Position numbers and translations under genes: made by a program | Shown here: positions 28,140 through 36,563 of the stretch, piece after piece | Position numbering within the stretch: the stretch's first letter is position 1 | How the letters are laid out: every line of letters begins with the position of its first letter | Notes under the pieces: model-generated | Seen by the model: the letters and a program-made list of their open reading frames with translations, nothing else | Told to the model about the DNA's origin: nothing | Databases searched by the model: none | From: Haloterrigena sp. H1 | Lineage (GTDB): Archaea > Halobacteriota > Halobacteria > Halobacteriales > Natrialbaceae | DNA length: 64,000 nucleotides | Assembly: GCF_005938085.1 (NCBI RefSeq) | Contig: NZ_SMZK01000001.1 | Span: 868,001 to 932,000 of the forward strand | Reading direction: 5' to 3'

Positions 28140-29114
28140 ATGAGCACGGACACCAACGCGGACGCTGACGACGAATCGACTTCCAAGTGTGGCGCATCGA
28201 GTAGCAGCACCGACGACTCGAGTTCTAAATGCGGCGGCTCCTCGAGTTCCTCCTCGTCCTCGAGCAAGTGCGGCGCTTCCAGTTCCGACGACGACTCCAA
28301 CGAGCAGGAAGTCGGCGCGACGGTCGACGACTTCGACGCCGAACCCGGCCAGCTGATCGCCGTCGGCCTCGGCCCCGGTCACCCGGAGGGGATGACCGAG
28401 CGCGCGAAAGAGGCCTTACTCGAGGCCGAGCACATCGTCGGCTACACGACCTACATCGAGCTAATTCCCGACGAGATCACTGAACAGGCCGACGACATCT
28501 ACGACACGCCGATGTGCGGCGAAGTCTCCCGCACCGAGGAGTCGATCGACCGCGCGCTCGCGGGCAACGACGTGGCGATCGTCGGCAGCGGCGACCCCAA
28601 CGTCTACGCGCTCGCGGGGCTGGCACTCGAGATCCTCGAGTCGAAGGGCGCAACGGCCTCGATGGTCGACTTCGAGGTCGTGCCCGGCGTCCCGGCGGCC
28701 CAGTCCTGTGCGGCCCGGCTGGGTGCCCCCCTCGTCAACGACACCGTCTCGGTCTCGCTGTCGGACCACCTCGTCCCGATGCCCGAGATCGAGTCGCGGC
28801 TGCACTCGGTCGCCAGCGAGAACTTCACGATCACGATCTACAACCCCTGGAGCCGCAAGCGCCGGGAGAACTTCGAGAAGGCCTGCGAGATCCTGCTGAC
28901 TCACCGCGACGAAGACACGCCGGTCGGTATCGTCCACGGCGCTGGCCGCGAGGACGAGCAGGTGATGATCACCGAACTCGGCGAACTCGAGGACCTGGGT
29001 GAAAGCGAGATCATCGACATGACGACGACGATCGTCGTCGGTACCGAGGACACCTACGTCTGGGACGACCGGATGGTCACGCCGCGTGGCTACGAGACGA
29101 AATACGACTACTGA
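28140..29114 (+). CDS. C17-methyltransferase paralogue with Cys/Ser-rich leader
   Basis: 324 residues. Residues 75-324 are a second CbiH/CobJ-like methylase (GLGPGHPEGMTERAKEAL, GSGDPNVYALAG, VVPGVPAAQSCAARLGAPL). In front is a 55-residue leader of serine and aspartate with three SKCG motifs (Cys17, Cys31, Cys44), unlike any methylase domain. The pair of CbiH paralogues is a regular feature of haloarchaeal cobalamin arrays as I remember them; whether both act on C17 is unknown. Confidence 0.88.
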   Translation: MSTDTNADADDESTSKCGASSSSTDDSSSKCGGSSSSSSSSSKCGASSSDDDSNEQEVGATVDDFDAEPGQLIAVGLGPGHPEGMTERAKEALLEAEHIVGYTTYIELIPDEITEQADDIYDTPMCGEVSRTEESIDRALAGNDVAIVGSGDPNVYALAGLALEILESKGATASMVDFEVVPGVPAAQSCAARLGAPLVNDTVSVSLSDHLVPMPEIESRLHSVASENFTITIYNPWSRKRRENFEKACEILLTHRDEDTPVGIVHGAGREDEQVMITELGELEDLGESEIIDMTTTIVVGTEDTYVWDDRMVTPRGYETKYDY

Positions 29115-29115
29115 C

Positions 29116-29382
29116 ATGCCGCGATACGAAGTCACCATCGAGAAAGACGCTTGTGACGGCATCTTCGCCTGCCTGACCCGCGACCCGCGGTTCGTCGAAG
29201 GCGACGACGGCCTCGCGACGGTCGATCCGGACGCCGATCCGGTCTACGACTGCGAAGGCGAGGTCACCGATACTGCCGAACGGGTCGTCGCGACGTTCGA
29301 CGACGACCGCATCGAGGAAGCCCAGCAGGCCGCTGCTGCCTGCCCGACGGACGCGATCATCGTCGAGGAGGTGGGCGAATGA
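29116..29382 (+). CDS. Small ferredoxin-like protein
   Basis: 88 residues. ACDGIFAC at the N-terminus and AAACPTDAI at the C-terminus form a ferredoxin-like half cluster, with one further Cys in the middle; four to five cysteines in total, fewer than an 8-Cys ferredoxin. A single 3Fe-4S or 4Fe-4S cluster is likely. Probably an electron donor for a reductive step of the cobalamin array. ATG at 29116 chosen because the upstream frame is the tail of the previous gene in another frame. Confidence 0.8.
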   Translation: MPRYEVTIEKDACDGIFACLTRDPRFVEGDDGLATVDPDADPVYDCEGEVTDTAERVVATFDDDRIEEAQQAAAACPTDAIIVEEVGE

Positions 29383-30098
29383 GCGACGCCGACCCGACGG
29401 CTGACGGCGACGCCTTAGAGATCGCGATTCCGTCGGATCCCCTCGCGGGCCACCCAGCGACGGCGTACTTCTGGGGCCACGTCGCCGGCAGCGGTGACGT
29501 GACCGACGACCGTATCGAAGTCGTCACCAACGACGAGGAGTCTGCGCAAGTGCTCGCCGCGATTGCGGGCGGGAACCTCGAGCACGAGACGACGACCCGC
29601 GAGTACGCCCACGACACCTCGATCACGCGCACCGAAGACGAGTACACGCTGTCGATCGGCGAGAGTGACGATGAAGCGGGACTGCTGGGTCGCAACAGCG
29701 CTCTCAGCCTGCCGGTCGACGGCCGCGGAAACTACCGCTTCGGCGCGTTCTCGAGTCACGATCGAGAGCTCCTTCGGGGCCTGCTCGAGGGCTGTGGCAC
29801 GATCTGCTTCAAGTCCTCGAGTGGCACCGTCGGCATCTCCTTCGTCCACGACGACGAAGCGTTGCTCGAGTTCGTCCAGAAACTGATCGCGGCGTGTCCG
29901 GTCGACGCCCCCACGGGCGACCTTTCGGCGACCTCGTCGGGTGGCTACTGGTTCGGCGTCGACGACGACGCGGTGCCCGAGTTCGGCACCTGGCTCTACG
30001 AGCACTGCGAGGAAACTGGACTGTTCGCGCCGAGTCGCCACCGCAAACTCGAGCGGAGCATCGAGCAAGCGTCGGCGTACGACGGCGACCAGCCGTAG
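29379..30098 (+). CDS. Cobalamin-array protein with degenerate LAGLIDADG-like repeats
   Basis: 239 residues. Two segments, residues about 29-65 (YFWGHVAGSGD...) and 129-170 (LLRGLLEGCGTICF...), have the helix-then-strands layout of LAGLIDADG domains. The acidic residue that such homing endonucleases need is Ser in the first and Cys in the second, so nuclease activity is unlikely. It overlaps the ferredoxin gene start/stop and is followed by cbiX, so it belongs to the array. Function unknown; a nucleic-acid or corrin-binding role is open. Confidence 0.7.
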   Translation: MSDADPTADGDALEIAIPSDPLAGHPATAYFWGHVAGSGDVTDDRIEVVTNDEESAQVLAAIAGGNLEHETTTREYAHDTSITRTEDEYTLSIGESDDEAGLLGRNSALSLPVDGRGNYRFGAFSSHDRELLRGLLEGCGTICFKSSSGTVGISFVHDDEALLEFVQKLIAACPVDAPTGDLSATSSGGYWFGVDDDAVPEFGTWLYEHCEETGLFAPSRHRKLERSIEQASAYDGDQP

Positions 30099-30111
30099 TC
30101 TACTGAGATCG

Positions 30112-31344
30112 ATGAGCGCACCTGACGACTCCACGCCCGCGTCGATAGCCGGCTTCGACGACGAGGCCGTCCTCCTGATCGGCCACGGCTCCCGCCGCGA
30201 GAAGTCGAACGAACAGGTCCGCGAACTGGCTGCCGACCTCGAGTCACGGCTCGGGATTCCGGTCGACGCCGCGTTTCTCGAACTCGCGGAGCCGTCGATC
30301 GACGAGGCCTTCGCCGGGCTCGCACCCGTCGCCGATCGGGTGACGGTCGTCCACTGTTCGCTCTTTGCCGCGAGCCACGTGAAAAACGACGTGCCGCTGG
30401 CGATCGAGGGGGCACGTGCCGAACACGATATAGCGATCAACAACGGCGCGCATCTGGGAGTCCATCCCGCGATTTTAGATCTGCTGGACGATCGCGCCGC
30501 CACCGTCGAACGCGAACTGGGCGTCGACCGCACCGAGGACGACGTCGCTGTCGTCCTCTGTGGGCGGGGCTCGAGCGATCCCGACGCCAACGGCGACGTG
30601 CACAAACTCGCCCGCTTGCTGTTCGAGGGGCGGGACTTCGACCGCGTGGAGGCCACTTTCATCGGCATCACGGAGCCGACGCTCGAGGACACCCTTCACG
30701 GGCTCTCGAAACACCGGCCCGACGCGGTCGTCGTCCTGCCGTACATGCTCGGCGACGGCGTCCTCACCCAGCGGGTGCGCGACTGGACCGCGGAGTTCGA
30801 CGATGACTACCCCTACGTCGACGCACTGGCCGGCGACCCGCTCGGGACGGACTCGCGCCTCTTGGACGTTTTCGCCGATCGCTGGCAGGAGGCCCGATCG
30901 GGCAGCGTCGAGATGTCCTGTGACACGTGCAAGTACAAGGTCGACCTCGAGGGCTACGAGGAAGACGTCGGCGGCGCACGCGCCATGTTGCGTGCGCTGG
31001 CCCACCAGGAGGCCCACGCCGACCGCGAGGATATCGACGACGAACCTCACAGTCACGACGCACCCGAGAAACACGTCGCGGTCTGTACCAACCAGACCTG
31101 CGCGAAGATGGGCTCGCCGGCAGTCCTCGAGCGCCTCCGTCAGGAGGTACGCGACTCCGAACATTGCGACGCCCGCATCACGCGGTCGTCCTGTCTGGGA
31201 CGGTGTGGCGACGGGCCGATGGTCGCGGTCTACCCCGACGGGATCTGGTACGGCGGCGTCGAATCCGGCGACGCCGAACGGATCGTCGCCGACCACCTCG
31301 ACCGGGATCGCATCGTCAGCGACCTCGTCGATCAGACGCTGTAG
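30112..31344 (+). CDS. cbiX: Cobaltochelatase CbiX fused to a 2Fe-2S thioredoxin-like ferredoxin
   Basis: 410 residues. Residues about 15-130 and 140-260 are two chelatase halves (LIGHGSRREKSNEQV at 21-35; a second set around VVLPYMLGDGVL). CDTCKYKV near 268 and the C-terminal CTNQTCAKMGSP ... SSCLGRCGDGP form Fe-S ligands, the latter typical of thioredoxin-like 2Fe-2S ferredoxins. CbiX inserts cobalt into sirohydrochlorin. The ATG at 30112 removes a long upstream extension that overlaps the preceding gene in another frame. Confidence 0.88.
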   Translation: MSAPDDSTPASIAGFDDEAVLLIGHGSRREKSNEQVRELAADLESRLGIPVDAAFLELAEPSIDEAFAGLAPVADRVTVVHCSLFAASHVKNDVPLAIEGARAEHDIAINNGAHLGVHPAILDLLDDRAATVERELGVDRTEDDVAVVLCGRGSSDPDANGDVHKLARLLFEGRDFDRVEATFIGITEPTLEDTLHGLSKHRPDAVVVLPYMLGDGVLTQRVRDWTAEFDDDYPYVDALAGDPLGTDSRLLDVFADRWQEARSGSVEMSCDTCKYKVDLEGYEEDVGGARAMLRALAHQEAHADREDIDDEPHSHDAPEKHVAVCTNQTCAKMGSPAVLERLRQEVRDSEHCDARITRSSCLGRCGDGPMVAVYPDGIWYGGVESGDAERIVADHLDRDRIVSDLVDQTL

Positions 31345-31398
31345 CAAAGCTGCACCGACTAACGAGACGATACACGATTCCAACACTACTATTCAACC

Positions 31399-31770
31399 AT
31401 GAGCTGCCACGAAATCGAAGCACTACGACTCGGACTGATGAACGTCCTCGGCGTCGGGGACGACAGCGCCCGCGAGCACGCGGAGAAAGAACTCGAGGGC
31501 CACCTCGAGGGCCCGATTCAGGGCCTCGTGGAGGCCGACAGCCTCACCGAACTGCAGCGCCACCTCGACGCGGCGCTGGTCGACTTAGAGGAGGAGGTCG
31601 CCACGATGGACAGCGCCGACCCGGAATACGATTACACGCGAGGGCGACTGCTGGCGGTTCGTGACGCCGAGCGAGCGGTCGGGCGGCTGGCCACGCAGGG
31701 CGAGAGCATCGTCGAGGGGCTCGGCGATGCCCACGACACCCTCCACGAGACGTTCCCGGTCGAGGAGTGA
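31399..31770 (+). CDS. DUF3209 protein
   Basis: 123 residues, predicted all-helical, starting MSCHEIEALRLGLMNVLG. This matches DUF3209, which occurs next to cobalamin genes in haloarchaea; the conserved SCHE near the start could bind metal. Function unknown; cobalt handling is a guess from context. Confidence 0.8.
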   Translation: MSCHEIEALRLGLMNVLGVGDDSAREHAEKELEGHLEGPIQGLVEADSLTELQRHLDAALVDLEEEVATMDSADPEYDYTRGRLLAVRDAERAVGRLATQGESIVEGLGDAHDTLHETFPVEE

Positions 31771-31773
31771 ACG

Positions 31774-33054
31774 ATGGCTGAACCTGCACCCGACCACGAC
31801 AGCGGGATCGATTTCCGACGGGTACCGCTCGGCGAGATCGAGCCGGCGCGGAGCCGGCACATGTGGACCCGATCCGCGGTCGGCGTCGCCGAGTCGGGCG
31901 ACCTTGCCGTCACCGGCGAGTGGGACGGCACCGTCACTGCCCGCGACATCGATTCACTCAAGACCCGCTGGACAGTCGACCATCCCGACCACGCGGTCGG
32001 CATCGCGTCGCTCGAGAACGACGAGACGATCGTCGTCACCGGCCGCGGCGACACCGGAACGATCGCGGCCTACGACGCCGAGACAGGCGAGCAGCGCTGG
32101 CGCTACGACACCGTCGACGACGTCGGCGAGGCGGTCAAAGACACCGTCTTCTATCTGCCCTACGTCGTCGCGCTCGAGACTGGCACGGACGCCGACGGAA
32201 ACGAGCGGCTCTATGCTGCTGCGCGACGCTACGAGCGCGACGGTGAGACGCGACAGTGGCACAGCACGGTCTACGCGTTCGACACCGACGGCGAGATCTG
32301 CTGGACCTACGAGACCGACGCCTCACCGATCGCGCTCGATCTCGACGCCGACGGCGAGCGCCTCGCGGTGGGCTACAACCGCTGTATGGGCGATCACGAC
32401 ACTGGGCTCGTCGTCCTCGAGGCCGAGTCGGGTGAGCTCGCGTGGACCTGGGACCCCGGCACCGGTGGCGACCGCCGCGTCGGTGATGTCTCCTTCGACG
32501 GCGAGGCGATCGCGGTCTCGAGCCACGGTGACAAACGCGGCTATCTGCTCGGCCCCGGCGGTGCCGAACGGTGGCACGTCGACCTCGCTGTCGAGACCGA
32601 GATCGACGGCGAAACGCTGTATGCCTATCCGAACCACGCCTACGCGAACGACGGGCGGGTGGCGTTCGTGACGGGCAACACCTACGCGGCGGAGAGTCGC
32701 GAAACGGAGAGCCGCCATCCGAACGAACACCGGGTTGCCACGTTCGACGCCGACGGCGACCTCGTGTGGGACGACACGGTTCGCGGGTTCGTCCACGGGC
32801 TGGCTACCGACGGCGATCGGCTCGTTACGCCCTGTGCCCAGAACTTCCGGGTTCGCGATCCCGACACCCACGCCGTCCGCTGGTTCGACCTCGAGTCCGG
32901 CGCGGACGGCTGTGAGCGCATCGATGGAATCGCCACGGCGGCTGCCGTCGCCGACGACACCGTCGCTGCGATCGAGGAACCCGTCGCGTATCACGACGAG
33001 GGCGAGACGCGCGGCAGGTACGCGCTCCGTGTCGGCTCGCACTCACTCGAGTAG
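31774..33054 (+). CDS. PQQ-like beta-propeller protein of the cobalamin array
   Basis: 426 residues built from about seven repeats of the DxxTGxxxWxY type (YDAETGEQRWRYDT, LEAESGELAWTWDP and others), as in PQQ-binding-like beta-propellers. There is no signal peptide, so it is cytoplasmic. It starts three bases after the DUF3209 stop and ends the array. A scaffold or chaperone role is inferred. Confidence 0.8.
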   Translation: MAEPAPDHDSGIDFRRVPLGEIEPARSRHMWTRSAVGVAESGDLAVTGEWDGTVTARDIDSLKTRWTVDHPDHAVGIASLENDETIVVTGRGDTGTIAAYDAETGEQRWRYDTVDDVGEAVKDTVFYLPYVVALETGTDADGNERLYAAARRYERDGETRQWHSTVYAFDTDGEICWTYETDASPIALDLDADGERLAVGYNRCMGDHDTGLVVLEAESGELAWTWDPGTGGDRRVGDVSFDGEAIAVSSHGDKRGYLLGPGGAERWHVDLAVETEIDGETLYAYPNHAYANDGRVAFVTGNTYAAESRETESRHPNEHRVATFDADGDLVWDDTVRGFVHGLATDGDRLVTPCAQNFRVRDPDTHAVRWFDLESGADGCERIDGIATAAAVADDTVAAIEEPVAYHDEGETRGRYALRVGSHSLE

Positions 33055-33159
33055 TCTCGACCGAGGTTTCGAGAGCGATGTTTCTGCCACGCTGTGCCGA
33101 CTAGTCGCATACGCAAGGCCAACCGCCACAACGCTTAGGGCCCTCTGCTTTTCTGTATA

Positions 33160-34074
33160 ATGACCGATGAGTTCGCACATAACGGACTCGAGGAATGCTC
33201 GTATTCAGAGCGGGGCGAGCATTCCTCGAGCCGTCCTGACGGTGCCGTGCATGCAGCAGGGCCGCCACGCCGAGTATTGACTGATGGCGGACAGGCGGAG
33301 ATGGAAAAATCAGAAGACGAAACGGCCGACAGTGATGCCGAGGGAGAAGCTGAAGAAGCACCCGAAAGCGAAGACACCGAGGGCGAAGGCGAGGAAGAGA
33401 GAGAAGAGCCGGAAGTAGAGCAATCGCAAGCAGAAGAGGAGACAGAGGAAGAGGCAGAGGAAGCGGAAGCAGAAGCGGAGGCAGAGGAAGAAGCAGAGGA
33501 AGCGGAAGCAGAAGCGGAGGCAGAGGAAGAAGTAGAGGAAGACGAATACCACGTCGAAGACGCCGACGACGTCTATCAGGACGAGGAGGTTGCGGGCGTC
33601 CTCCATCTCGACCTCGACGGCCTGTTCCTCGATTTGCTCGGCCTCGAGGTGAACCTGAATCCGGTCACGCTCGACGTCTCGGCGCGCCCGGGTGAGAACA
33701 ACCTGTTCGGGAACCTCCTCGCAGCGGTCTCGGGGCTCTTCGACGGGTCGAGTGCCATGCTCGAGAAGGCGGAGTCGCTACTGAGCAAGCCAGGTGAACT
33801 CCTCGACGCTCTGTTCGGGGATGGTGCGGACGGTGAGACGGAAGGCGAGGACGCAGAATCGGGCGAGGGTGACGACTCCCCCGGCCGCATCTCGAGAGCG
33901 ATCGGCTGGCTCAAAGAGAAGGTGGCCGCGCTCGTGCCCAGTTTCCCCACCGAGGAGGTCGTGGCCGCGATCGTCAGCGAAGTGATCGAACAGCTAGTCG
34001 AACGACTCGAGCCCGAACGACCCGAAGAGACCAGCGAACAGAGGGAGCCGTCACAGGCGGAGGCAACAGCATGA
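33160..34074 (+). CDS. Highly acidic repeat protein with a hydrophobic conserved core
   Basis: 304 residues if the ATG at 33160 is used. Residues 48-140 are almost pure Glu/Ala/Asp, including a perfect 39-base tandem duplication (33454-33531). Residues 148-195 (LHLDLDGLFLDLL ... NNLFGNLLAAVSGLFDG) form a distinct hydrophobic motif that resembles a motif I remember from secreted bacterial proteins of unknown function; a C-terminal amphipathic helix follows (about 245-285). A start at ATG 33301 would give 257 residues, remove 47 non-acidic residues and place a 15-bp hairpin (33187-33230) in the leader. Its stop overlaps the next ATG. Family not recognised. Confidence 0.75.
   Translation: MTDEFAHNGLEECSYSERGEHSSSRPDGAVHAAGPPRRVLTDGGQAEMEKSEDETADSDAEGEAEEAPESEDTEGEGEEEREEPEVEQSQAEEETEEEAEEAEAEAEAEEEAEEAEAEAEAEEEVEEDEYHVEDADDVYQDEEVAGVLHLDLDGLFLDLLGLEVNLNPVTLDVSARPGENNLFGNLLAAVSGLFDGSSAMLEKAESLLSKPGELLDALFGDGADGETEGEDAESGEGDDSPGRISRAIGWLKEKVAALVPSFPTEEVVAAIVSEVIEQLVERLEPERPEETSEQREPSQAEATA
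33187..33230 (+). promoter_or_regulatory. Perfect 15-bp inverted repeat near the start of the acidic cluster
   Basis: CTCGAGGAATGCTCG (33187-33201) and its exact complement CGAGCATTCCTCGAG (33216-33230) with a 14-base loop. Depending on which start codon is used it lies in the first codons or in the untranslated leader of the acidic protein. Confidence 0.6.
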
Positions 34075-34547
34075 GCGATAGCACACTGACCCAGCGGATC
34101 GATACCGAGAAGATTAGCGACAACGTCGACGTCGACGAACTGGTCGAAGGAACCCAGTGGGAGGACGAAATCGACGGGGACAAGCCGCTCGGCGAAGCGC
34201 TGGGCGGGCAGATCGGCGCGATCCTCGGGCGAGCGATCGGCGAATCCCTCGGACGGACGATCGGGGACATGGTCGTTGACGAACTACTCAGTTCCGGCGA
34301 AGAGGAAGCCGAAGCGGACATGGCTGAGGAACCCGCTGAGGAAGGCGGGGAAATCGATGAGGAGGACGAAACCGGTGAAGAGTCCGCCGAGGAAGGCGAC
34401 GAAGAAACCGAGGCCGAGGAAGCAGACGAAAGCGACGGCGATAAATCCGAGGACGACACCGAGGCAGAAGGTGACTCCGAGTCGGACACGGAGGGCGATG
34501 AATCGGCAGACGAAGAATCGGATCAATCGACCGAAGCCGAAGAGTAA
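34071..34547 (+). CDS. Acidic protein with glycine zipper, type 1
   Basis: 158 residues. Residues 41-65 carry seven glycines spaced exactly four apart (GEALGGQIGAILGRAIGESL, continuing GRTIG), an uninterrupted GxxxG zipper suited to helix packing or membrane association. The second half is Glu/Asp/Ser-rich. Starts in the ATGA overlap with the preceding gene. Shares the zipper with the next gene. Family not recognised. Confidence 0.72.
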   Translation: MSDSTLTQRIDTEKISDNVDVDELVEGTQWEDEIDGDKPLGEALGGQIGAILGRAIGESLGRTIGDMVVDELLSSGEEEAEADMAEEPAEEGGEIDEEDETGEESAEEGDEETEAEEADESDGDKSEDDTEAEGDSESDTEGDESADEESDQSTEAEE

Positions 34548-34600
34548 CACCGTGACCCGGGAAAATCACGCGCTCCACGGACCCGATCGAGGTGGTTATC

Positions 34601-35476
34601 ATGAGTGAGGCATCCGGACTGAAGGGAATGGTAGCCGATGAGGTCAGCAACCAACTCGATGTCGCCGACATGCTCGGTGATGGGAGTATCGAGGACAGCA
34701 TCGACGGCGGCGAGGTCGGCGCAGCGGTCGGTCGCCAGTTCGGCGAGCAGTTCGGACGTAATGTCGGCGAGTCGGTGGGTCGGAACGTCCACGAGACGAT
34801 CGCTTCGGGCGTCGACGAAGGAAAGGAACTCGGCGAGATCCAGACAGACCTCTCGACAGCGATTCGAGACGCCCTCCGGGATTCGTTCTCGGAGATCGAG
34901 GGCCGCGATTCGCTCGAGTCGGTGGCCAAAGGCGTCACCGACGGAAGCAGCGTCGAGGGGCTCCTGGACGGCATCGGCAGCGACGAGACCGAGGAGCAGA
35001 CTCAACAGGACGAGGAACCGGCTGACGAAGCAAAAGAACAGGAAGACGACGGTGCAGAGAGCGACGAAACGGGCGCCAAAGAGGCAGTCAAAGACGCTGC
35101 GGGCAAAGCAGGAGGGTCAGCCGAGGAAGCTGCGGGCAAAGCAGGGGAGTCAGTCAAAGACGCTGCGGGCAAAGCGAAAGAGACAGTCGAAGGAGTTGCC
35201 GGCGAATCCGAGGAGGCAGCCGACGAAGCCGAAGCGCCCGCCGATGGCGGGGACGAGTCGTCCATGGAGGACCTCGAGGACCTTCGGAAGGACACGCTCG
35301 AGGACTTCCTCGGCGTGATGTCCTACGACGACCTGCAGTCGGTCGCGAAAGACGTCGGCGTGAAAGCGAACCTCAGCCGTGAGGAGATGACCGACGAGAT
35401 CATCAAGGCGGTGACGGAGGATGAGCCGGATTCAGACTCGAGGGAGGAAGCCGAAACGGAAGCGGAAGCCGAGTGA
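34601..35476 (+). CDS. Acidic protein with glycine zipper, LEA-like repeats and SAP/HeH-like end
   Basis: 291 residues. Glycines at 36, 40, 44, 48, 52, 56 and 60 form the same zipper as the previous gene. Residues about 160-206 carry eleven-residue repeats of the type VKDAAGKAKET, as in group 3 LEA proteins. Residues about 222-270 (DLQSVAKDVGVKANLSREEM) look like a HeH/SAP-type helix-extended loop-helix that often binds nucleic acid. GAGGTGG lies 6 bases before the ATG at 34601. Family not recognised. Confidence 0.72.
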   Translation: MSEASGLKGMVADEVSNQLDVADMLGDGSIEDSIDGGEVGAAVGRQFGEQFGRNVGESVGRNVHETIASGVDEGKELGEIQTDLSTAIRDALRDSFSEIEGRDSLESVAKGVTDGSSVEGLLDGIGSDETEEQTQQDEEPADEAKEQEDDGAESDETGAKEAVKDAAGKAGGSAEEAAGKAGESVKDAAGKAKETVEGVAGESEEAADEAEAPADGGDESSMEDLEDLRKDTLEDFLGVMSYDDLQSVAKDVGVKANLSREEMTDEIIKAVTEDEPDSDSREEAETEAEAE

Positions 35477-35555
35477 TCGACTGACATGCACCGCCCTAGC
35501 TTCGAACGGGAGACGAGCGGCACGACCGGCGGGCGGTGATATCGGAGGGCCACCC

Positions 35556-36422
35556 ATGAGCGATTCGCAACTACACGACCGTGTGCACGAGGTACTGACC
35601 GAGGCCAACACGTCGAGTGGCTCGCTCGTCGCCGGCGATGGCGACGACGAGGCGGCCGAGACGGACCTGCTCGAGACCGCGACCGAGGCGAGCGACCTAC
35701 TCGAGTCGGCCGACCCCGACGAGTTGCTTGCCGCAGTCGGCTTGGACACGCTCGCGGACGGAACCGAACCGGAGTCGATTCCCGAGGCCATCGCCCGGGG
35801 TGAGCAAGAGAACGTGGCGGCCCTCCAGCGGCTGCTCCACCTCGCGAAACTGGCCGACCGGGCCGACGATGGGAGTCTCGAGGGGGCCGTCGGCGACCTT
35901 CGGAAGACGATCGGCGAGCGGGCCGAATCCGCCGCCGCGGCCGGCGCAGGGAATCAATCGGACGCTGAGTCGACGGCGGACGAGGGCAAAGGAGAGACGG
36001 CCGAGCGTGATGACACTGCGGTCTCGGCGGGCGACGACGTGGCCGCATCCGAGGACGAAGCCGAAGACGAGTCGACCGGTGACCTCGGGGACCGCCTCCG
36101 GTCGTCGATGCAGTCCTCGTTTGAGGAGTTCGGCGACAACGTCGCTCAGCTGAAAAAGCGGCTCGAGGCGGCGAGTGATGGTACTGCCAGAAGCGAAACA
36201 GCGAACGGGGACGACGAGAGCGACAAGGCTGCGGCCGACACAGAAACAGGCGAGGACGATGAGGACGAGGGGCTCCTCGGGTCGGGGCTCGGTGGCGACA
36301 GAGACCGCGGAACGGCGTCGGGTGGCCCGAGTCGCCACTCGACGATGGCACCGCCGCCGTCCCAGCGGGCGGACATGCGCGGGCTCGTGCGCCACTCGAC
36401 GATGCCGAACAAACACGGGTAG
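35556..36422 (+). CDS. Acidic protein ending in duplicated RHSTM motifs
   Basis: 288 residues from the ATG at 35556, which has GGAGGG upstream. The N-terminal 135 residues are helical (VHEVLTEANTSSG; LQRLLHLAKLADRADDG); the middle is acidic; the C-terminus has RHSTMAPPPSQRADMRGLVR followed by a second RHSTM and ends NKHG. Same strand as the glycine-zipper genes with about 80 bases between. Family not recognised. Confidence 0.7.
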   Translation: MSDSQLHDRVHEVLTEANTSSGSLVAGDGDDEAAETDLLETATEASDLLESADPDELLAAVGLDTLADGTEPESIPEAIARGEQENVAALQRLLHLAKLADRADDGSLEGAVGDLRKTIGERAESAAAAGAGNQSDAESTADEGKGETAERDDTAVSAGDDVAASEDEAEDESTGDLGDRLRSSMQSSFEEFGDNVAQLKKRLEAASDGTARSETANGDDESDKAAADTETGEDDEDEGLLGSGLGGDRDRGTASGGPSRHSTMAPPPSQRADMRGLVRHSTMPNKHG

Positions 36423-36563
36423 CGCGGATTCGAACGCGGACGGATCGAGGACAGGCGGTCTCCCGCGGAGCCCTTATTTCTTCCCTCGTGGACGGCCTGC
36501 GTATGACGAGACAGATCAGCGAGACCTAGGTTCGCAACTGGCTGGACGAGAGCCATCCGAGAC

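Noticed and set aside
33454..33531. CRISPR-like array
   Set aside because: The repeat is a coding tandem duplication without spacers; no spaced direct repeats occur elsewhere in the window.
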